From positions 248,001 through 312,000 of the forward strand of contig NZ_CP129613.1 in NCBI RefSeq assembly GCF_030486405.1: 64,000 bases of DNA. Direction: 5' to 3'. This stretch comes from Mycolicibacterium sp. HK-90 (GTDB lineage Bacteria; Actinomycetota; Actinomycetes; Mycobacteriales; Mycobacteriaceae). Every line of letters begins with the position of its first letter. The first letter of the stretch is position 1. Below, piece by piece: positions 1 to 8,190 of the stretch. The notes beneath the pieces were generated by a model. The model worked only from the letters and a program-made list of their open reading frames with translations, did no database searches and had not been told where the DNA came from. The position numbers and the translations under genes are program-made.

Positions 1-1
1 C

Positions 2-565
2 GAGTGGGCTGCAGCAGGCGCATCGAGACGAGGGCGTGGCCACCGCACCGACCTGATGCTGCAGGCGTTGCCAGATCTGTTGTCCGGAAAAGGAACCGCG
101 CTGCGTACCGAACTCGGTGAGCCGACGATCACGTTGGAGCCGGCGGTGCCGACGCCTCCGGTGTGGATCGGCGGTGCGTCAGACGCCGCGCTGCATCGGA
201 CGGTCCGGCACGGAACAGGATGGCTCGCATCGCTTCTGAGCCCCGACCAGATCGCACAGCGACGGGTGCGTTTGGCCGAAATGGCCGACAACAGCGGCAC
301 CGCTGTACCCCGGATCGGCACCACGTTGTTCACGGCACTCGGTGGCGCCGACCGGGAACAGGCCGTGCGCTGGCTGGAGAGCCTGATCGTTCCGCGGGAG
401 ACGGCCGAGCAGATGACGATCAGCTCGGAGGGCGAACTCGAGGACAAGCTGGACCACTACGTCGACGCCGGAGTGTCCCACGTGGTCTTCAATGCCGGGA
501 CGCAGAACCCGTTGGCGCAGTACGACGTGATTGCGGGGATCGCTGCAGCGCAGCGGGCACGGTGA
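2..565 (+). CDS. LLM class flavin-dependent oxidoreductase, C-terminal part
   Basis: The reading frame is open from the window edge, so the gene starts upstream; only about 187 C-terminal residues are visible. The visible part carries the bacterial luciferase-like pattern GRGHRTD followed by LLSGKG, then a PPVWIGGASDAALHR stretch that typically follows the substrate pocket, and ends with VSHVVFNAG and a short Ala-rich tail. Family members are F420- or FMN-dependent oxidoreductases in the cytoplasm. The substrate cannot be told from this fragment. Its last 77 bases overlap the 3' end of the MerR gene on the other strand. The call to the superfamily is firm; cofactor and reaction are open. Confidence 0.8.
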   Translation, partial: EWAAAGASRRGRGHRTDLMLQALPDLLSGKGTALRTELGEPTITLEPAVPTPPVWIGGASDAALHRTVRHGTGWLASLLSPDQIAQRRVRLAEMADNSGTAVPRIGTTLFTALGGADREQAVRWLESLIVPRETAEQMTISSEGELEDKLDHYVDAGVSHVVFNAGTQNPLAQYDVIAGIAAAQRAR

Positions 566-932
566 CACCGCGGCGAAACAGCGGGCATTGCACCAACTCG
601 GGGCCGTGCCCGCAATCGCGCAGTCGGCCCAGGTAATCGCGTGCCCGGCTGAGCTCGTCGATTCGGCTGTCGATATCACTGATTCGACGGGTTACCGTGC
701 GCTGCCAATCATCCTGGCCCTGCAGTAGTTCGGAGATGTCCTCGACCGACAGGCGTCCTTCGTGCCGCCACATGTCGACCAGCGCGATGCGGTACACCTG
801 CTCGCTGTCGTAGATCCGGCTTCCGGCCCGGCGGGCCGACGTCACGAGACCGCAGCGCTCCCAGTAATGCAGAGTGGAGACCGGCAGCCGGAAATGGTCG
901 GCCACTTCGCGAATCGTCACGTAGTCGGTCAT
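489..932 (-). CDS. MerR-family transcriptional regulator
   Basis: A 147-residue protein with an N-terminal winged helix-turn-helix of MerR type: the first 75 residues contain YVTIREVADHFRLPVSTLHYWE and an RIYDSEQVYR wing. A helical linker (about 80-115) would form the antiparallel dimer coiled coil. The tail has two cysteines (in LRDCGHG and VQCPLF) but no recognisable metal-binding loop, so the signal sensed is unknown. The C-terminal 25 codons lie antisense to the flavin oxidoreductase gene, making the last part compositionally constrained and possibly non-functional. The neighbouring mmpL gene is read in the same direction further right; no shared promoter is evident. Confidence 0.85.
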   Translation of the reverse strand: MTDYVTIREVADHFRLPVSTLHYWERCGLVTSARRAGSRIYDSEQVYRIALVDMWRHEGRLSVEDISELLQGQDDWQRTVTRRISDIDSRIDELSRARDYLGRLRDCGHGPELVQCPLFRRGVTVPAALQRSPQSRRTAPTGSASRH

Positions 933-985
933 CGCTCAATTGGACCGCAACTTCACCTGCCGATGGGGTGTCCCTCCGCACGGCT

Positions 986-3900
986 TCACGCGCGGGCCGG
1001 CCACCACATGCGCTCGCCCAGCAGGCTCATCGCGGCGGGCACCAGGTAGGTCCGTACCACGGTGATGTCGAGCAGCAGGCCGATGCCGATGGTGGACCCG
1101 ATCTGCACCAGGTTCAGCACCGTCCCGCTGGTCAGCGCGAACATGGTGATCGCGAAAACCACTCCCGCGGTGGTGATCACACTGCCGGTACTGCCGAACC
1201 CGCGGATGATGCCGCTGATCACCCCGCTGTGGGATTCTTCGCGGATGCGGGCGGCGAACAGCATGCTGTAATCGGCGCCGACGGCGACCAGCGCCATGAA
1301 CGACACCGGGAACACCGACCAGTCCAGGCTGATGCCGATCAGGTGTTGCCAGATCAGCGTGGACAGCCCCGCCGCGGCCCCGAACGACAGCACGACCGCG
1401 GCGATCATCAGGACCGGCGCGACCAGACTGCGCAGCATCACGATCAGCACGAGCAGCACGGCCGCCACCGCCACCACACCGAAAAGCGCGAAATCACGCC
1501 AGGTCTGGTCGATGTGACGCTGGGACAGCGAAGCCAGGCCGGTCGATTCGATCTGGGCGTGCTCCAGCACGGTGCCGGTCGCGGCGTTGTTGGCCGCGGC
1601 GATCACGTCGGGCACCGCGCCCATCGCCTCGCCGCCGTACGGATTGACCGACCAGACCACCATCATCCGGGCGCTCCGCCCGTCCGGCGAGATCAGTAGC
1701 TGCTCTCCCGCGGTGAAGCGCCGGTCGGTGCGGCCCTCCTCGGGGAGGTAGAAGCCGCGCCCGGCGCCGGTGCTGGTATCGGCGGACAGCCGGTGCAGGA
1801 AGTCCGAGGCGCGATCGAGCCCCGCGCTGAGCTCGGTGGTCAGCGTGACCATGGTGTCGGTACCCGTCTTCACCTGTCCCAGGCCGGCGGTGAGACGGCT
1901 CAGACCGGTTGTCAGTTCATTGATTCCGGACAGCAGCCGGTTCAGTTCCTGACGGGTCTGGTCGGGGGTGCGGGCACCGAGCGGATCGAGCATGGCCCGC
2001 AGCTTCTTGATGCCGGCGCGCAGGTCGGGCAGGGTGTCGAGCGCGGTGTTCACCGGCCCTTCGGGGACCAGCGGTGCGGCGAGCGTCAATCCGTTGATCG
2101 CCAGTAGAGCGCGCCCGCCGGTGGCCGCGTCGAGGTCGGCGAAGGCCTGCCTGGCGCGTAGGCATGAGCTGTCCGCCGCGCAGGCCGGCGACGGCTCGGC
2201 ACCGGTGAGCGGATCGAACACCGCATGCAAGGCAGCGGTAGGCGCGGCCAATCGTTCTCGCGCGGAATCGATTTCGCCGACCACCTGATCGAGGGAATCG
2301 GTGGCGAGGGAAATGCTGCGCACCGCGGTCGCCACGTCCAGTGATCCGCCGGAGAGGTTGGCGACCACCCGATCGGCGGATTCCAGCGTGCCGAGCAGGT
2401 TGCGCGCCAGGTCGACCAGGGACCTGGCGCCGTCGGTGAGTTCGGGCAGCCTGGCGGCCGCGTCGGCGGAGCCGTCATGCAGTTGCGTGACGCCGGAGGC
2501 AAGTCGTTTCAATTGCGGGATGGCCTGTTCGACGCGATCGTGGGCGTCTTCCAGCCCGGCGCCGACCTGTGCGGTTTGCGATCCGATCGCCGTCTCGGGC
2601 AGCGGTTTTCCCTCGGGGCGGGTGATCGAGCGGACATAGGCGACCTCGGGAAGGTTGCCGATCGACATGGCGATCAGGTCCAGCGCGGCCAGATCGTTGG
2701 TGTTGCGCATGTCGTGGTCGGCGCGGATGGTGATGAACTCGGGCGCGGCCTCGTTGACGCCCCAATGCCGATAGACGGCTTCGTAACCCCGCTTGCTGTC
2801 GGTGGCTCGCAACTGCATGGCGTTTTCGTCGATGTTCGGCTCGAACGTCAACAGCACTGCGCTCATCGCGAGCAGGAATGCCAATGACGCCGCGACGAGG
2901 GCCGGCGCTCGGCGGATGATGGCCACGCCGCGTTTGCGCCAGCGGCGTTCGTCGAGGGGTCGAGGTTCGGCGTATCCGCGCCGGCCCCACAGCGCCATGA
3001 TCGCGGGGGTGAGCGTCAGGCTGACCGCCATGGTGATCGCGATCGACAACGCGATGGGCGGGCCCGCGGTACGGAACATCCCGATCTCGGTGAACACCAT
3101 GGCCATTCCGGCACCGGCGATGGTCAGCGCGGAGGCGATGACGATGCCGGCGGTGTGGGCGCCGGACCGCTCGACCGCGTCGTCGACGGCGAGCCCGCGA
3201 CGCCTGCCCTCGTGGTAGTTGGCCAGCAGGAAGATGCCATAGTCGGTTCCGGCGCCCAGCACCATCGCGGTTACCAGGGCGATGGTGAAGTTCGAGACCG
3301 TCAGCAGTTCGTTGCCGCCCAGCCAGGAGATGACGGGCCGCGCAATGGCCAGTGAGATGCCCACGGTGAGAAGGGGAATCATCGCCGTCAGGAGCGACCG
3401 GTAGACCATGAGCAGCAGCAGCGTGATCAACACGACCGAGACCACGGTGATGATCGCGAGTGACGTGTCGATCGCGGAGAACAGATCCGACAGGGTCGGC
3501 GCGGCGCCGGTGAAATGCACGTCGAGCCCAGGTGGCCTGGGGAGTTCCTCGACGGCGGCGCGGACGTTCTCGGTGGACCGGTGCGCGCGGGTGGAGCCGA
3601 CGTCGCCGGTGGTCGCGACGATCAGATGGATGGCTTTCCCGTCGGGGCTCAGGCCGGTTCCCTCCAGTCCGGGGGTGCCGTAGGTGTCGAGCACGTAGGC
3701 GACGTCGTCGCTGTCGGCCACCAGCCGCGCCACCAGATCGCGGTAGTACGCCGTGTCGGCCGGGTTGAGCACCCGATCGCTGGACACCACGATGCTGCCG
3801 ATGGCGGTGGTGTCGGGGACGCCGAAGTCCCGCGACATCTGCCGCAGGGTCTCCGTCGTCGGGCTTTCCGGGGTGAACGGCGCGGAGTGCTCGGCCACCG

Positions 3901-4024
3901 TGCGCTCCAGCTGCGGGATGGCCACATTGAGCACGCCGGCGACGGCCAGCCAGGCCCCCAGAACCAGCCACGCATGCCTCGCGCAGACCCGGGCGAGTTT
4001 GCCGAAGATTGCCAGGTTGTGCAT
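986..4024 (-). CDS. MmpL-family RND transporter
   Basis: A 1012-residue inner-membrane RND protein of the MmpL type, which exports lipids, siderophores or drugs in mycobacteria. It has a first membrane segment near residue 20, a periplasmic domain (about 45-190), five clustered membrane segments carrying GAGTDYG, a long second periplasmic domain (about 400-770, with heptad-like helical stretches), and five terminal segments carrying VGADYS; these are the duplicated proton-relay motifs of TM4 and TM10. The ATG at 4024 is preferred to an in-frame TTG at 4042, which would sit inside an operator palindrome. It is divergent from a TetR gene and probably repressed by it. No MmpS partner is adjacent. 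The cargo is unknown. Confidence 0.93.
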   Translation of the reverse strand: MHNLAIFGKLARVCARHAWLVLGAWLAVAGVLNVAIPQLERTVAEHSAPFTPESPTTETLRQMSRDFGVPDTTAIGSIVVSSDRVLNPADTAYYRDLVARLVADSDDVAYVLDTYGTPGLEGTGLSPDGKAIHLIVATTGDVGSTRAHRSTENVRAAVEELPRPPGLDVHFTGAAPTLSDLFSAIDTSLAIITVVSVVLITLLLLMVYRSLLTAMIPLLTVGISLAIARPVISWLGGNELLTVSNFTIALVTAMVLGAGTDYGIFLLANYHEGRRRGLAVDDAVERSGAHTAGIVIASALTIAGAGMAMVFTEIGMFRTAGPPIALSIAITMAVSLTLTPAIMALWGRRGYAEPRPLDERRWRKRGVAIIRRAPALVAASLAFLLAMSAVLLTFEPNIDENAMQLRATDSKRGYEAVYRHWGVNEAAPEFITIRADHDMRNTNDLAALDLIAMSIGNLPEVAYVRSITRPEGKPLPETAIGSQTAQVGAGLEDAHDRVEQAIPQLKRLASGVTQLHDGSADAAARLPELTDGARSLVDLARNLLGTLESADRVVANLSGGSLDVATAVRSISLATDSLDQVVGEIDSARERLAAPTAALHAVFDPLTGAEPSPACAADSSCLRARQAFADLDAATGGRALLAINGLTLAAPLVPEGPVNTALDTLPDLRAGIKKLRAMLDPLGARTPDQTRQELNRLLSGINELTTGLSRLTAGLGQVKTGTDTMVTLTTELSAGLDRASDFLHRLSADTSTGAGRGFYLPEEGRTDRRFTAGEQLLISPDGRSARMMVVWSVNPYGGEAMGAVPDVIAAANNAATGTVLEHAQIESTGLASLSQRHIDQTWRDFALFGVVAVAAVLLVLIVMLRSLVAPVLMIAAVVLSFGAAAGLSTLIWQHLIGISLDWSVFPVSFMALVAVGADYSMLFAARIREESHSGVISGIIRGFGSTGSVITTAGVVFAITMFALTSGTVLNLVQIGSTIGIGLLLDITVVRTYLVPAAMSLLGERMWWPARA

Positions 4025-4034
4025 TTCGGCATCG

Positions 4035-4050
4035 TAGACCAATCGGTCTA
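4035..4050. promoter_or_regulatory. TetR operator O1 between mmpL and tetR
   Basis: TAGACCAATCGGTCTA is an inverted repeat with perfect 6-base arms (TAGACC/GGTCTA) and a 4-base centre. It ends 11 bases before the mmpL ATG. A second near copy lies at 4068-4083. The layout TAGACC-N4-GGTCTA is the same as the NemR-type box of other TetR regulators. Confidence 0.75.
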
Positions 4051-4067
4051 GTCATGGTCGACTAGGA

Positions 4068-4083
4068 TGGACCAACTGGTCTA
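4068..4083. promoter_or_regulatory. TetR operator O2 at the tetR 5' end
   Basis: TGGACCAACTGGTCTA differs from O1 at only four of sixteen positions and keeps GACC-N4-GGTC symmetry. It sits 33 bases downstream of O1 and would lie inside the coding sequence if the first ATG (4067) were used, which argues for a downstream start for the regulator. Confidence 0.65.
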
Positions 4084-4108
4084 TTCGCCGATGGAGAGGG
4101 TGGCGGCA

Positions 4109-4675
4109 GTGGCGGGCCCGCGCGAGCGTCTCATTCAGAGCGCCATCGAGCTGATGCGTGAGTACGGCGTTCACGCGACGGGCCTCAGCGATCTGCTGGA
4201 ACGCAGCAACACCGCTCGCGGGTCGATCTACCAGCACTTTCCTGCGGGAAAAACCGAGCTGATGGAGCAGGCGACGCTAGAGGCCGGCCGGATCATCACC
4301 GCCAGGATTCACGAGCTGACTCAGGTATTACCCGCCGATGATGTGATCGGCGCCTTCGTGGAGGGCTGGAAACAGAACCTCGTCAGCAGTGACTTCCGTG
4401 GGGGATGCCCCATCATGGCGGCTGCCCAGGCGGGCCCGGATGCGCTCGTGGTGCGGGAAGCGTCGGCGAAGGTATTTGCTGACTGGGCCAGGGTGATCGC
4501 CGAGTCGATCGAGGCCAAGGGTGTTGACGCCACCACCGCGGCCTCACTCGGCAGCTTCATCGTCAGCTCACTGGAAGGCGCCATCATCCAGTGCCGCAGT
4601 GCCCGCTCGCCGCAGCCCCTCGACGACGCCAAGACCGGTCTGATGCTGCTGTTGCGGTCGGTTGGGGCGGACTGA
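4109..4675 (+). CDS. TetR/AcrR-family regulator
   Basis: A helix-turn-helix domain fills residues about 5-55 (LIQSAIELMREYGVHATGLS then SNTARGSIYQHFPAGKTEL, the tetR recognition helix). The rest is an all-helical ligand-binding domain with a GGCPIMAAA segment typical of the TetR_C_33/LmrA-YxaF-like group. Start choice: in-frame starts are ATG 4067, ATG 4091 and GTG 4109; only the GTG has a good Shine-Dalgarno (GGAGAGGG at 4093-4100), and the two earlier starts would overlap or abut operator O2. Divergent from mmpL, with two operators in the gap, so it most likely represses mmpL and itself. The inducer is unknown. Confidence 0.9.
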   Translation: MAGPRERLIQSAIELMREYGVHATGLSDLLERSNTARGSIYQHFPAGKTELMEQATLEAGRIITARIHELTQVLPADDVIGAFVEGWKQNLVSSDFRGGCPIMAAAQAGPDALVVREASAKVFADWARVIAESIEAKGVDATTAASLGSFIVSSLEGAIIQCRSARSPQPLDDAKTGLMLLLRSVGAD

Positions 4676-4678
4676 CCA

Positions 4679-4702
4679 GCCACTTGACACCTGTCAAGTG
4701 GC
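4679..4702. promoter_or_regulatory. 24-bp palindrome upstream of the fadD operon
   Basis: Perfect 11-base arms GCCACTTGACA and TGTCAAGTGGC separated by CC, ending 18 bases before the acyl-CoA synthetase ATG. It contains a TTGACA hexamer. It differs from the TAGACC-type operators upstream of the TetR gene, so a different repressor, or a second regulator of this operon, probably binds it. Confidence 0.65.
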
Positions 4703-4720
4703 GCCGGTTACAGTGCCCTC

Positions 4721-6241
4721 ATGCAGATCCGCGAGCATGCCGAGGCCAACCCCGACAAGCCGGCCATCATCCTTCATCCGTCGGGCACCGTCGTCACCTT
4801 CGGTGAGCTCGAAGCCCGCGCGAATCAGCTCGCCCATTACTTCCGCCGGCACGGGCTGCACGAGGGCGATGTGGTCGCGATCCTCATGGAGAACAACGAG
4901 CACATCCACGCGGTGATGTGGGCCGCGCGCCGCAGCGGGCTGTACTACGTGCCGATCAACACGCACCTGACCCCGGCCGAGGCCGCGTACATCGTCGACA
5001 ACAGCGCGGCCAAAGCCATCGTCGGCTCCGCCGGGCTCAAGGACGTGCTGAGTGGTCTGGACAAGGAGCTTCCGAACGGCCTGCCCGCCACCTTGCTGAT
5101 CGCCGACGGCGAGCTCGACGGGTGGCAGCGGTATCCCGAAGCCGTCGCGGACCTGCCCACCACCCCGATCGACGACGAGATGGACGGGGACCTGCTCCAG
5201 TACTCGTCGGGGACGACGGGCCGGCCGAAGGGCATCAAGCGGGAACTGCCGCACGTACCGCCATCGGAAACCCCCGGGATGATGGCGCCGTTGGTGGGTT
5301 TCTGGATGCAGCCCGATTCGGTGTATCTCAGCCCCGCGCCGCTCTACCACACCGCACCCTCGGTGTGGTCCATGCAGACACACGCCGCGGGTATCACGAC
5401 TGTGGTGCTCGAGAAGTTCGACGCCGAAGGCTGCCTGGAGGCGATCCAGAAGCACAAGGTCACCCAGGGCCAGTTCGTTCCGGTGATGTTCACCCGCATG
5501 CTGAAACTCCCTGAAAGCGTGCGTAATTCGTACGATCTGTCCAGTCTGCGCCGCGTGATGCACGCCGCCGCCCCGTGCCCGGTCGAGATCAAGAAGCAGA
5601 TGATCGACTGGTGGGGGCCGATCGTCGACGAGTACTACGCCTCATCGGAGGCCATCGGTGCGACGGTGATCTTCGCCGAGGACTGGCTGACGCACCCGGG
5701 TTCGGTCGGCAAGCCGATGAACGGTCTCGTGCACATCCTCGACGAGGACGGCAAGGAACTGCCCCCCGGCGAGGCCGGTGAGATCTTCTTCGAGGGCGGC
5801 GCGGATTTCGAATACCTCAACGACGCCGAGAAGACCGCGTCCTCGCGTGACTCGCACGGCTGGAAGACGGTGGGGGACATCGGGTATGTCGACGAGGACG
5901 GCTACCTGTACCTCACCGATCGGCGCCACCACATGATCATCTCGGGCGGGGTGAACATCTACCCGCAGGAAGCCGAGAACATGCTCGTGGTCCACCCGAA
6001 GGTGATGGACGCGGCGGTGTTCGGCGTCCCGGACGAGGAAATGGGCCAGAGCGTCAAGGGTGTGGTGCAGACCGTCGACCCGGCCGACGCCACCCCGGAA
6101 TTCGCCGAAGAGCTCCTCGGCTGGCTGCGTGAGCGTCTGACGCATTACAAATGCCCGCGGACCATCGCGTTCGAGGCCGAGCTGCCCCGCACCGACACCG
6201 GCAAGCTGTACAAGCAGGAGCTGATAAACAAGTACTCGTGA
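4721..6241 (+). CDS. Acyl-CoA synthetase (FadD-type AMP-dependent ligase)
   Basis: A 506-residue ANL-superfamily ligase: it activates a carboxylic acid with ATP to the acyl-adenylate and then to the CoA thioester. The P-loop motif YSSGTTGRPKG lies near residue 163, the A5 motif YYASSEAIGAT near 305, the A7/A8 region GYLYLTDRRHHMIISGG near 392, and the C-terminal A10 lysine in RTDTGKLYKQ at the end. The N-terminus is short (starts directly in the adenylation domain), as in many short/branched-acid FadDs. It is the first gene of a seven-gene overlapping run and the next gene begins inside its stop codon. The substrate acid is unknown. Confidence 0.9.
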   Translation: MQIREHAEANPDKPAIILHPSGTVVTFGELEARANQLAHYFRRHGLHEGDVVAILMENNEHIHAVMWAARRSGLYYVPINTHLTPAEAAYIVDNSAAKAIVGSAGLKDVLSGLDKELPNGLPATLLIADGELDGWQRYPEAVADLPTTPIDDEMDGDLLQYSSGTTGRPKGIKRELPHVPPSETPGMMAPLVGFWMQPDSVYLSPAPLYHTAPSVWSMQTHAAGITTVVLEKFDAEGCLEAIQKHKVTQGQFVPVMFTRMLKLPESVRNSYDLSSLRRVMHAAAPCPVEIKKQMIDWWGPIVDEYYASSEAIGATVIFAEDWLTHPGSVGKPMNGLVHILDEDGKELPPGEAGEIFFEGGADFEYLNDAEKTASSRDSHGWKTVGDIGYVDEDGYLYLTDRRHHMIISGGVNIYPQEAENMLVVHPKVMDAAVFGVPDEEMGQSVKGVVQTVDPADATPEFAEELLGWLRERLTHYKCPRTIAFEAELPRTDTGKLYKQELINKYS

Positions 6242-7134
6242 CCGAGGAAAGCGCAGTCGAGCTGCCCGCGGGTATCCGGGTCGGGGTCGGGACCCCGACG
6301 GATACCGCGACGTTCACGCTGACCGAGCGCCCCGATGCGGACCGGCGGACGGTCACCGTGGCCTCGGTCGAGCAGGCCCTCGATGAACTCACCGAGCGCT
6401 GTCGGACGTGGCCGCAGGCCGCGGCGGTGTGTGACGACGTGCTGCGCAGTGTCGACGTGCACGCCCCCGCGTTCGGCGGGGTGATCACTGAATCGCTGGC
6501 CTATTCGACGCTGCAGTCCGGCGGCGAGTTCGCCCGGTGGCTGGCCGAACGGGGGCCGGCCACCGCGCCCCTGCTGCCCGACCCGGTGCAGGCCCACCGC
6601 GAGGACAACACGCTGCACGTCCGGTTCAATCGGCCGCAGCGGCACAACGCGTTCTCCACCGACGCCCGGGCCGCCCTGCTGGAGGCCCTCGAAGTGGCGA
6701 GGGTCGATCCGTCTGTCGACGAGGTGGTGCTCGGCGGCAATGGCCGATCATTCTGCAGCGGTGGCGATCTGGCCGAATTCGGCTCGTTCGCCGACCCCTC
6801 GAGCGCCCACGTCGCCCGCACCCGGCACAGTCCCGCGCTGGTGCTCGACGAGATCACCGCCAGACTGGGGCCACGCTGCCGCGCCGAGGTGCACGGACAG
6901 GTGCTGGGCAGCGGACTGGAGATGGCCTGCTTCTGCGGGTGGGTCAGCTGTCATCCCGACGCCACGCTCGGCCTGCCGGAGTTGGCCCTTGGCCTGATTC
7001 CCGGGGCGGGCGGCACGGTGAGCGTCACCCGGCGCATCGGCCGGTGGCGCACGGCCTATCTGATCCTGTCCGGGCGCAGCATCGACGCGGCCACGGCGCT
7101 GGCGTGGGGTCTGGTCGACGAGGTGCGCCCGTAG
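6238..7134 (+). CDS. Enoyl-CoA hydratase/isomerase (crotonase) family protein
   Basis: It begins with GTG overlapping the stop of the acyl-CoA synthetase (GTGA), so the two are translationally coupled. Of 298 residues, the crotonase fold occupies about 120-298: oxyanion-hole segments SFCSGGDLAEFG and HGQVLGSGLEMA, and the catalytic region LPELALGLIPGAGGT. The first ~115 residues are an extension without a recognised domain. Such proteins hydrate or isomerise enoyl-CoA esters; the context (CoA ligase before, MaoC hydratase and CoA-transferase after) supports a beta-oxidation-like pathway. The exact substrate is unknown. Confidence 0.85.
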   Translation: MTEESAVELPAGIRVGVGTPTDTATFTLTERPDADRRTVTVASVEQALDELTERCRTWPQAAAVCDDVLRSVDVHAPAFGGVITESLAYSTLQSGGEFARWLAERGPATAPLLPDPVQAHREDNTLHVRFNRPQRHNAFSTDARAALLEALEVARVDPSVDEVVLGGNGRSFCSGGDLAEFGSFADPSSAHVARTRHSPALVLDEITARLGPRCRAEVHGQVLGSGLEMACFCGWVSCHPDATLGLPELALGLIPGAGGTVSVTRRIGRWRTAYLILSGRSIDAATALAWGLVDEVRP

Positions 7135-7198
7135 CGGTGATCCTGCGGTCAAGGTGGCGTCTTCTCGCACTTCGGCGCCCTACACGCAGGATCACCGC
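7134..7198. repeat. Long intergenic inverted repeat
   Basis: Perfect 14-base arms GCGGTGATCCTGCG (7134-7147) and CGCAGGATCACCGC (7185-7198) with a 37-base loop, filling the gap between the enoyl-CoA hydratase stop and the next start. There is no U-tract. It resembles the dispersed intergenic hairpins seen elsewhere in this window rather than a classical terminator. It may also fold in the mRNA to separate expression of the first two genes from the rest. Confidence 0.6.
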
Positions 7199-7212
7199 CG
7201 TTCAATGGCATA

Positions 7213-8190
7213 GTGCCAGGTGTGACGGGTGGTCCTTACTTCGATGATCTGGTGGTTGGCCGGGTGTTCGACACCGCGCCCTCGATGACATTGACCGCCG
7301 GTGCGGCCGCGGCGCACCAGGCGATCCTCGGCGACCGGTTACGTCTGCCGCTGGACGCCGAACTCTCCGCCGCGGTGACGGGGGAGACCGGCCCACTGGC
7401 CCACCCCGCGCTGGTCTGCGATGTCGCGATCGGTCAGAGCACCTTGGTGACGCAGCGGGTGAAGGCCAACCTGTTCTACCGAGGACTGGCGTTCCACCGC
7501 TGCCCGGTGATCGACGACACGTTGTTCACCCGCACTGAAGTCGTTGGCCTCAAACAGAATTCGACCAAACCCGGGCGGGCGTCGACGGGCCTGGCCGCCC
7601 TGCGGATGACCACGGTCGATCAGCTGGATCGCAAGGTTCTCGACTTCTACCGCTGTGCGATGCTGCCGCTGTCGGGCGACGACGTCGAAACCGGCCATGC
7701 CGACGACCTGTCGACGATCGGTGCCGACTCCTCGGCACCGGATCCGACGGCCGGCTGGGATGCCGACGCGTTCCGCGCCCGGGTACCCGGCCCCCATTTC
7801 GACCCGAGCCTGGCCGGAACGGTGCTGCGCAGTACCGCCGACGTGGTCAGCAGCGCCCCCGAACTGGCCCGGCTGACCCTGAACATCGCTGCCACCCATC
7901 ACGATTGGCGTGCCGGCGGCGAGCGCCTGGTGTACGGCGGGCACACCATCGGACTGGCCCTGGCCCAGGCCTCCCGGTTGCTGCCGAACCTGGTCACGGT
8001 GCTGGGCTGGGAGTCCTGCGACCACACCGGTCCGGTGCACGAGGGCGACACCCTGTTCAGTGAGCTGCACGTGGAATCGGCCGACGCCGGGGTGCTTCGC
8101 CTGCGTTCGCTGGTCTATGCGGCCGGTGGCCGCGACGGCGACACCGACCGACAGGTGCTGGACTGGCGGTTCAGCGCGTTGCAGTTCTGA
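7213..8190 (+). CDS. MaoC-like (double hotdog) dehydratase
   Basis: A 325-residue protein with two halves resembling hotdog folds; the start GGPYFDDLVVGRVFDTAPSMTLT is the opening typical of MaoC / mesaconyl- or beta-methylmalyl-CoA hydratases, and the C-terminal half carries HDWRAGGERLVYGGHTIGLA, the usual MaoC active-site region with the hydratase His/Asp. It probably adds or removes water at an acyl-CoA double bond. The start is GTG 7213; GTG 7222 is an equally possible start. The stop overlaps the next ATG (TGATG), so it is coupled to the CoA-transferase. Confidence 0.8.
   Translation: MPGVTGGPYFDDLVVGRVFDTAPSMTLTAGAAAAHQAILGDRLRLPLDAELSAAVTGETGPLAHPALVCDVAIGQSTLVTQRVKANLFYRGLAFHRCPVIDDTLFTRTEVVGLKQNSTKPGRASTGLAALRMTTVDQLDRKVLDFYRCAMLPLSGDDVETGHADDLSTIGADSSAPDPTAGWDADAFRARVPGPHFDPSLAGTVLRSTADVVSSAPELARLTLNIAATHHDWRAGGERLVYGGHTIGLALAQASRLLPNLVTVLGWESCDHTGPVHEGDTLFSELHVESADAGVLRLRSLVYAAGGRDGDTDRQVLDWRFSALQF

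Noticed and set aside
968..1699. 243-residue plus-strand ORF rich in His, Gln and Arg
   Set aside because: It is antisense to the mmpL gene and has the H/Q/R/G-rich composition of GC-driven shadow frames; no domain or start signal.
4024..4042. TTG at 4042 as mmpL start
   Set aside because: It would place the first codons inside operator O1; the ATG at 4024 gives a normal MmpL N-terminus.
2475..4055. 526-residue minus-strand ORF in another frame of mmpL
   Set aside because: Arg/His/Gly-rich translation with no hydrophobic segments; shadow of the MmpL frame.
7134..7198. Rho-independent terminator of the first two genes of the operon
   Set aside because: No U-tract and a 37-base loop; the downstream genes look like the same operon, so it is listed as a repeat.
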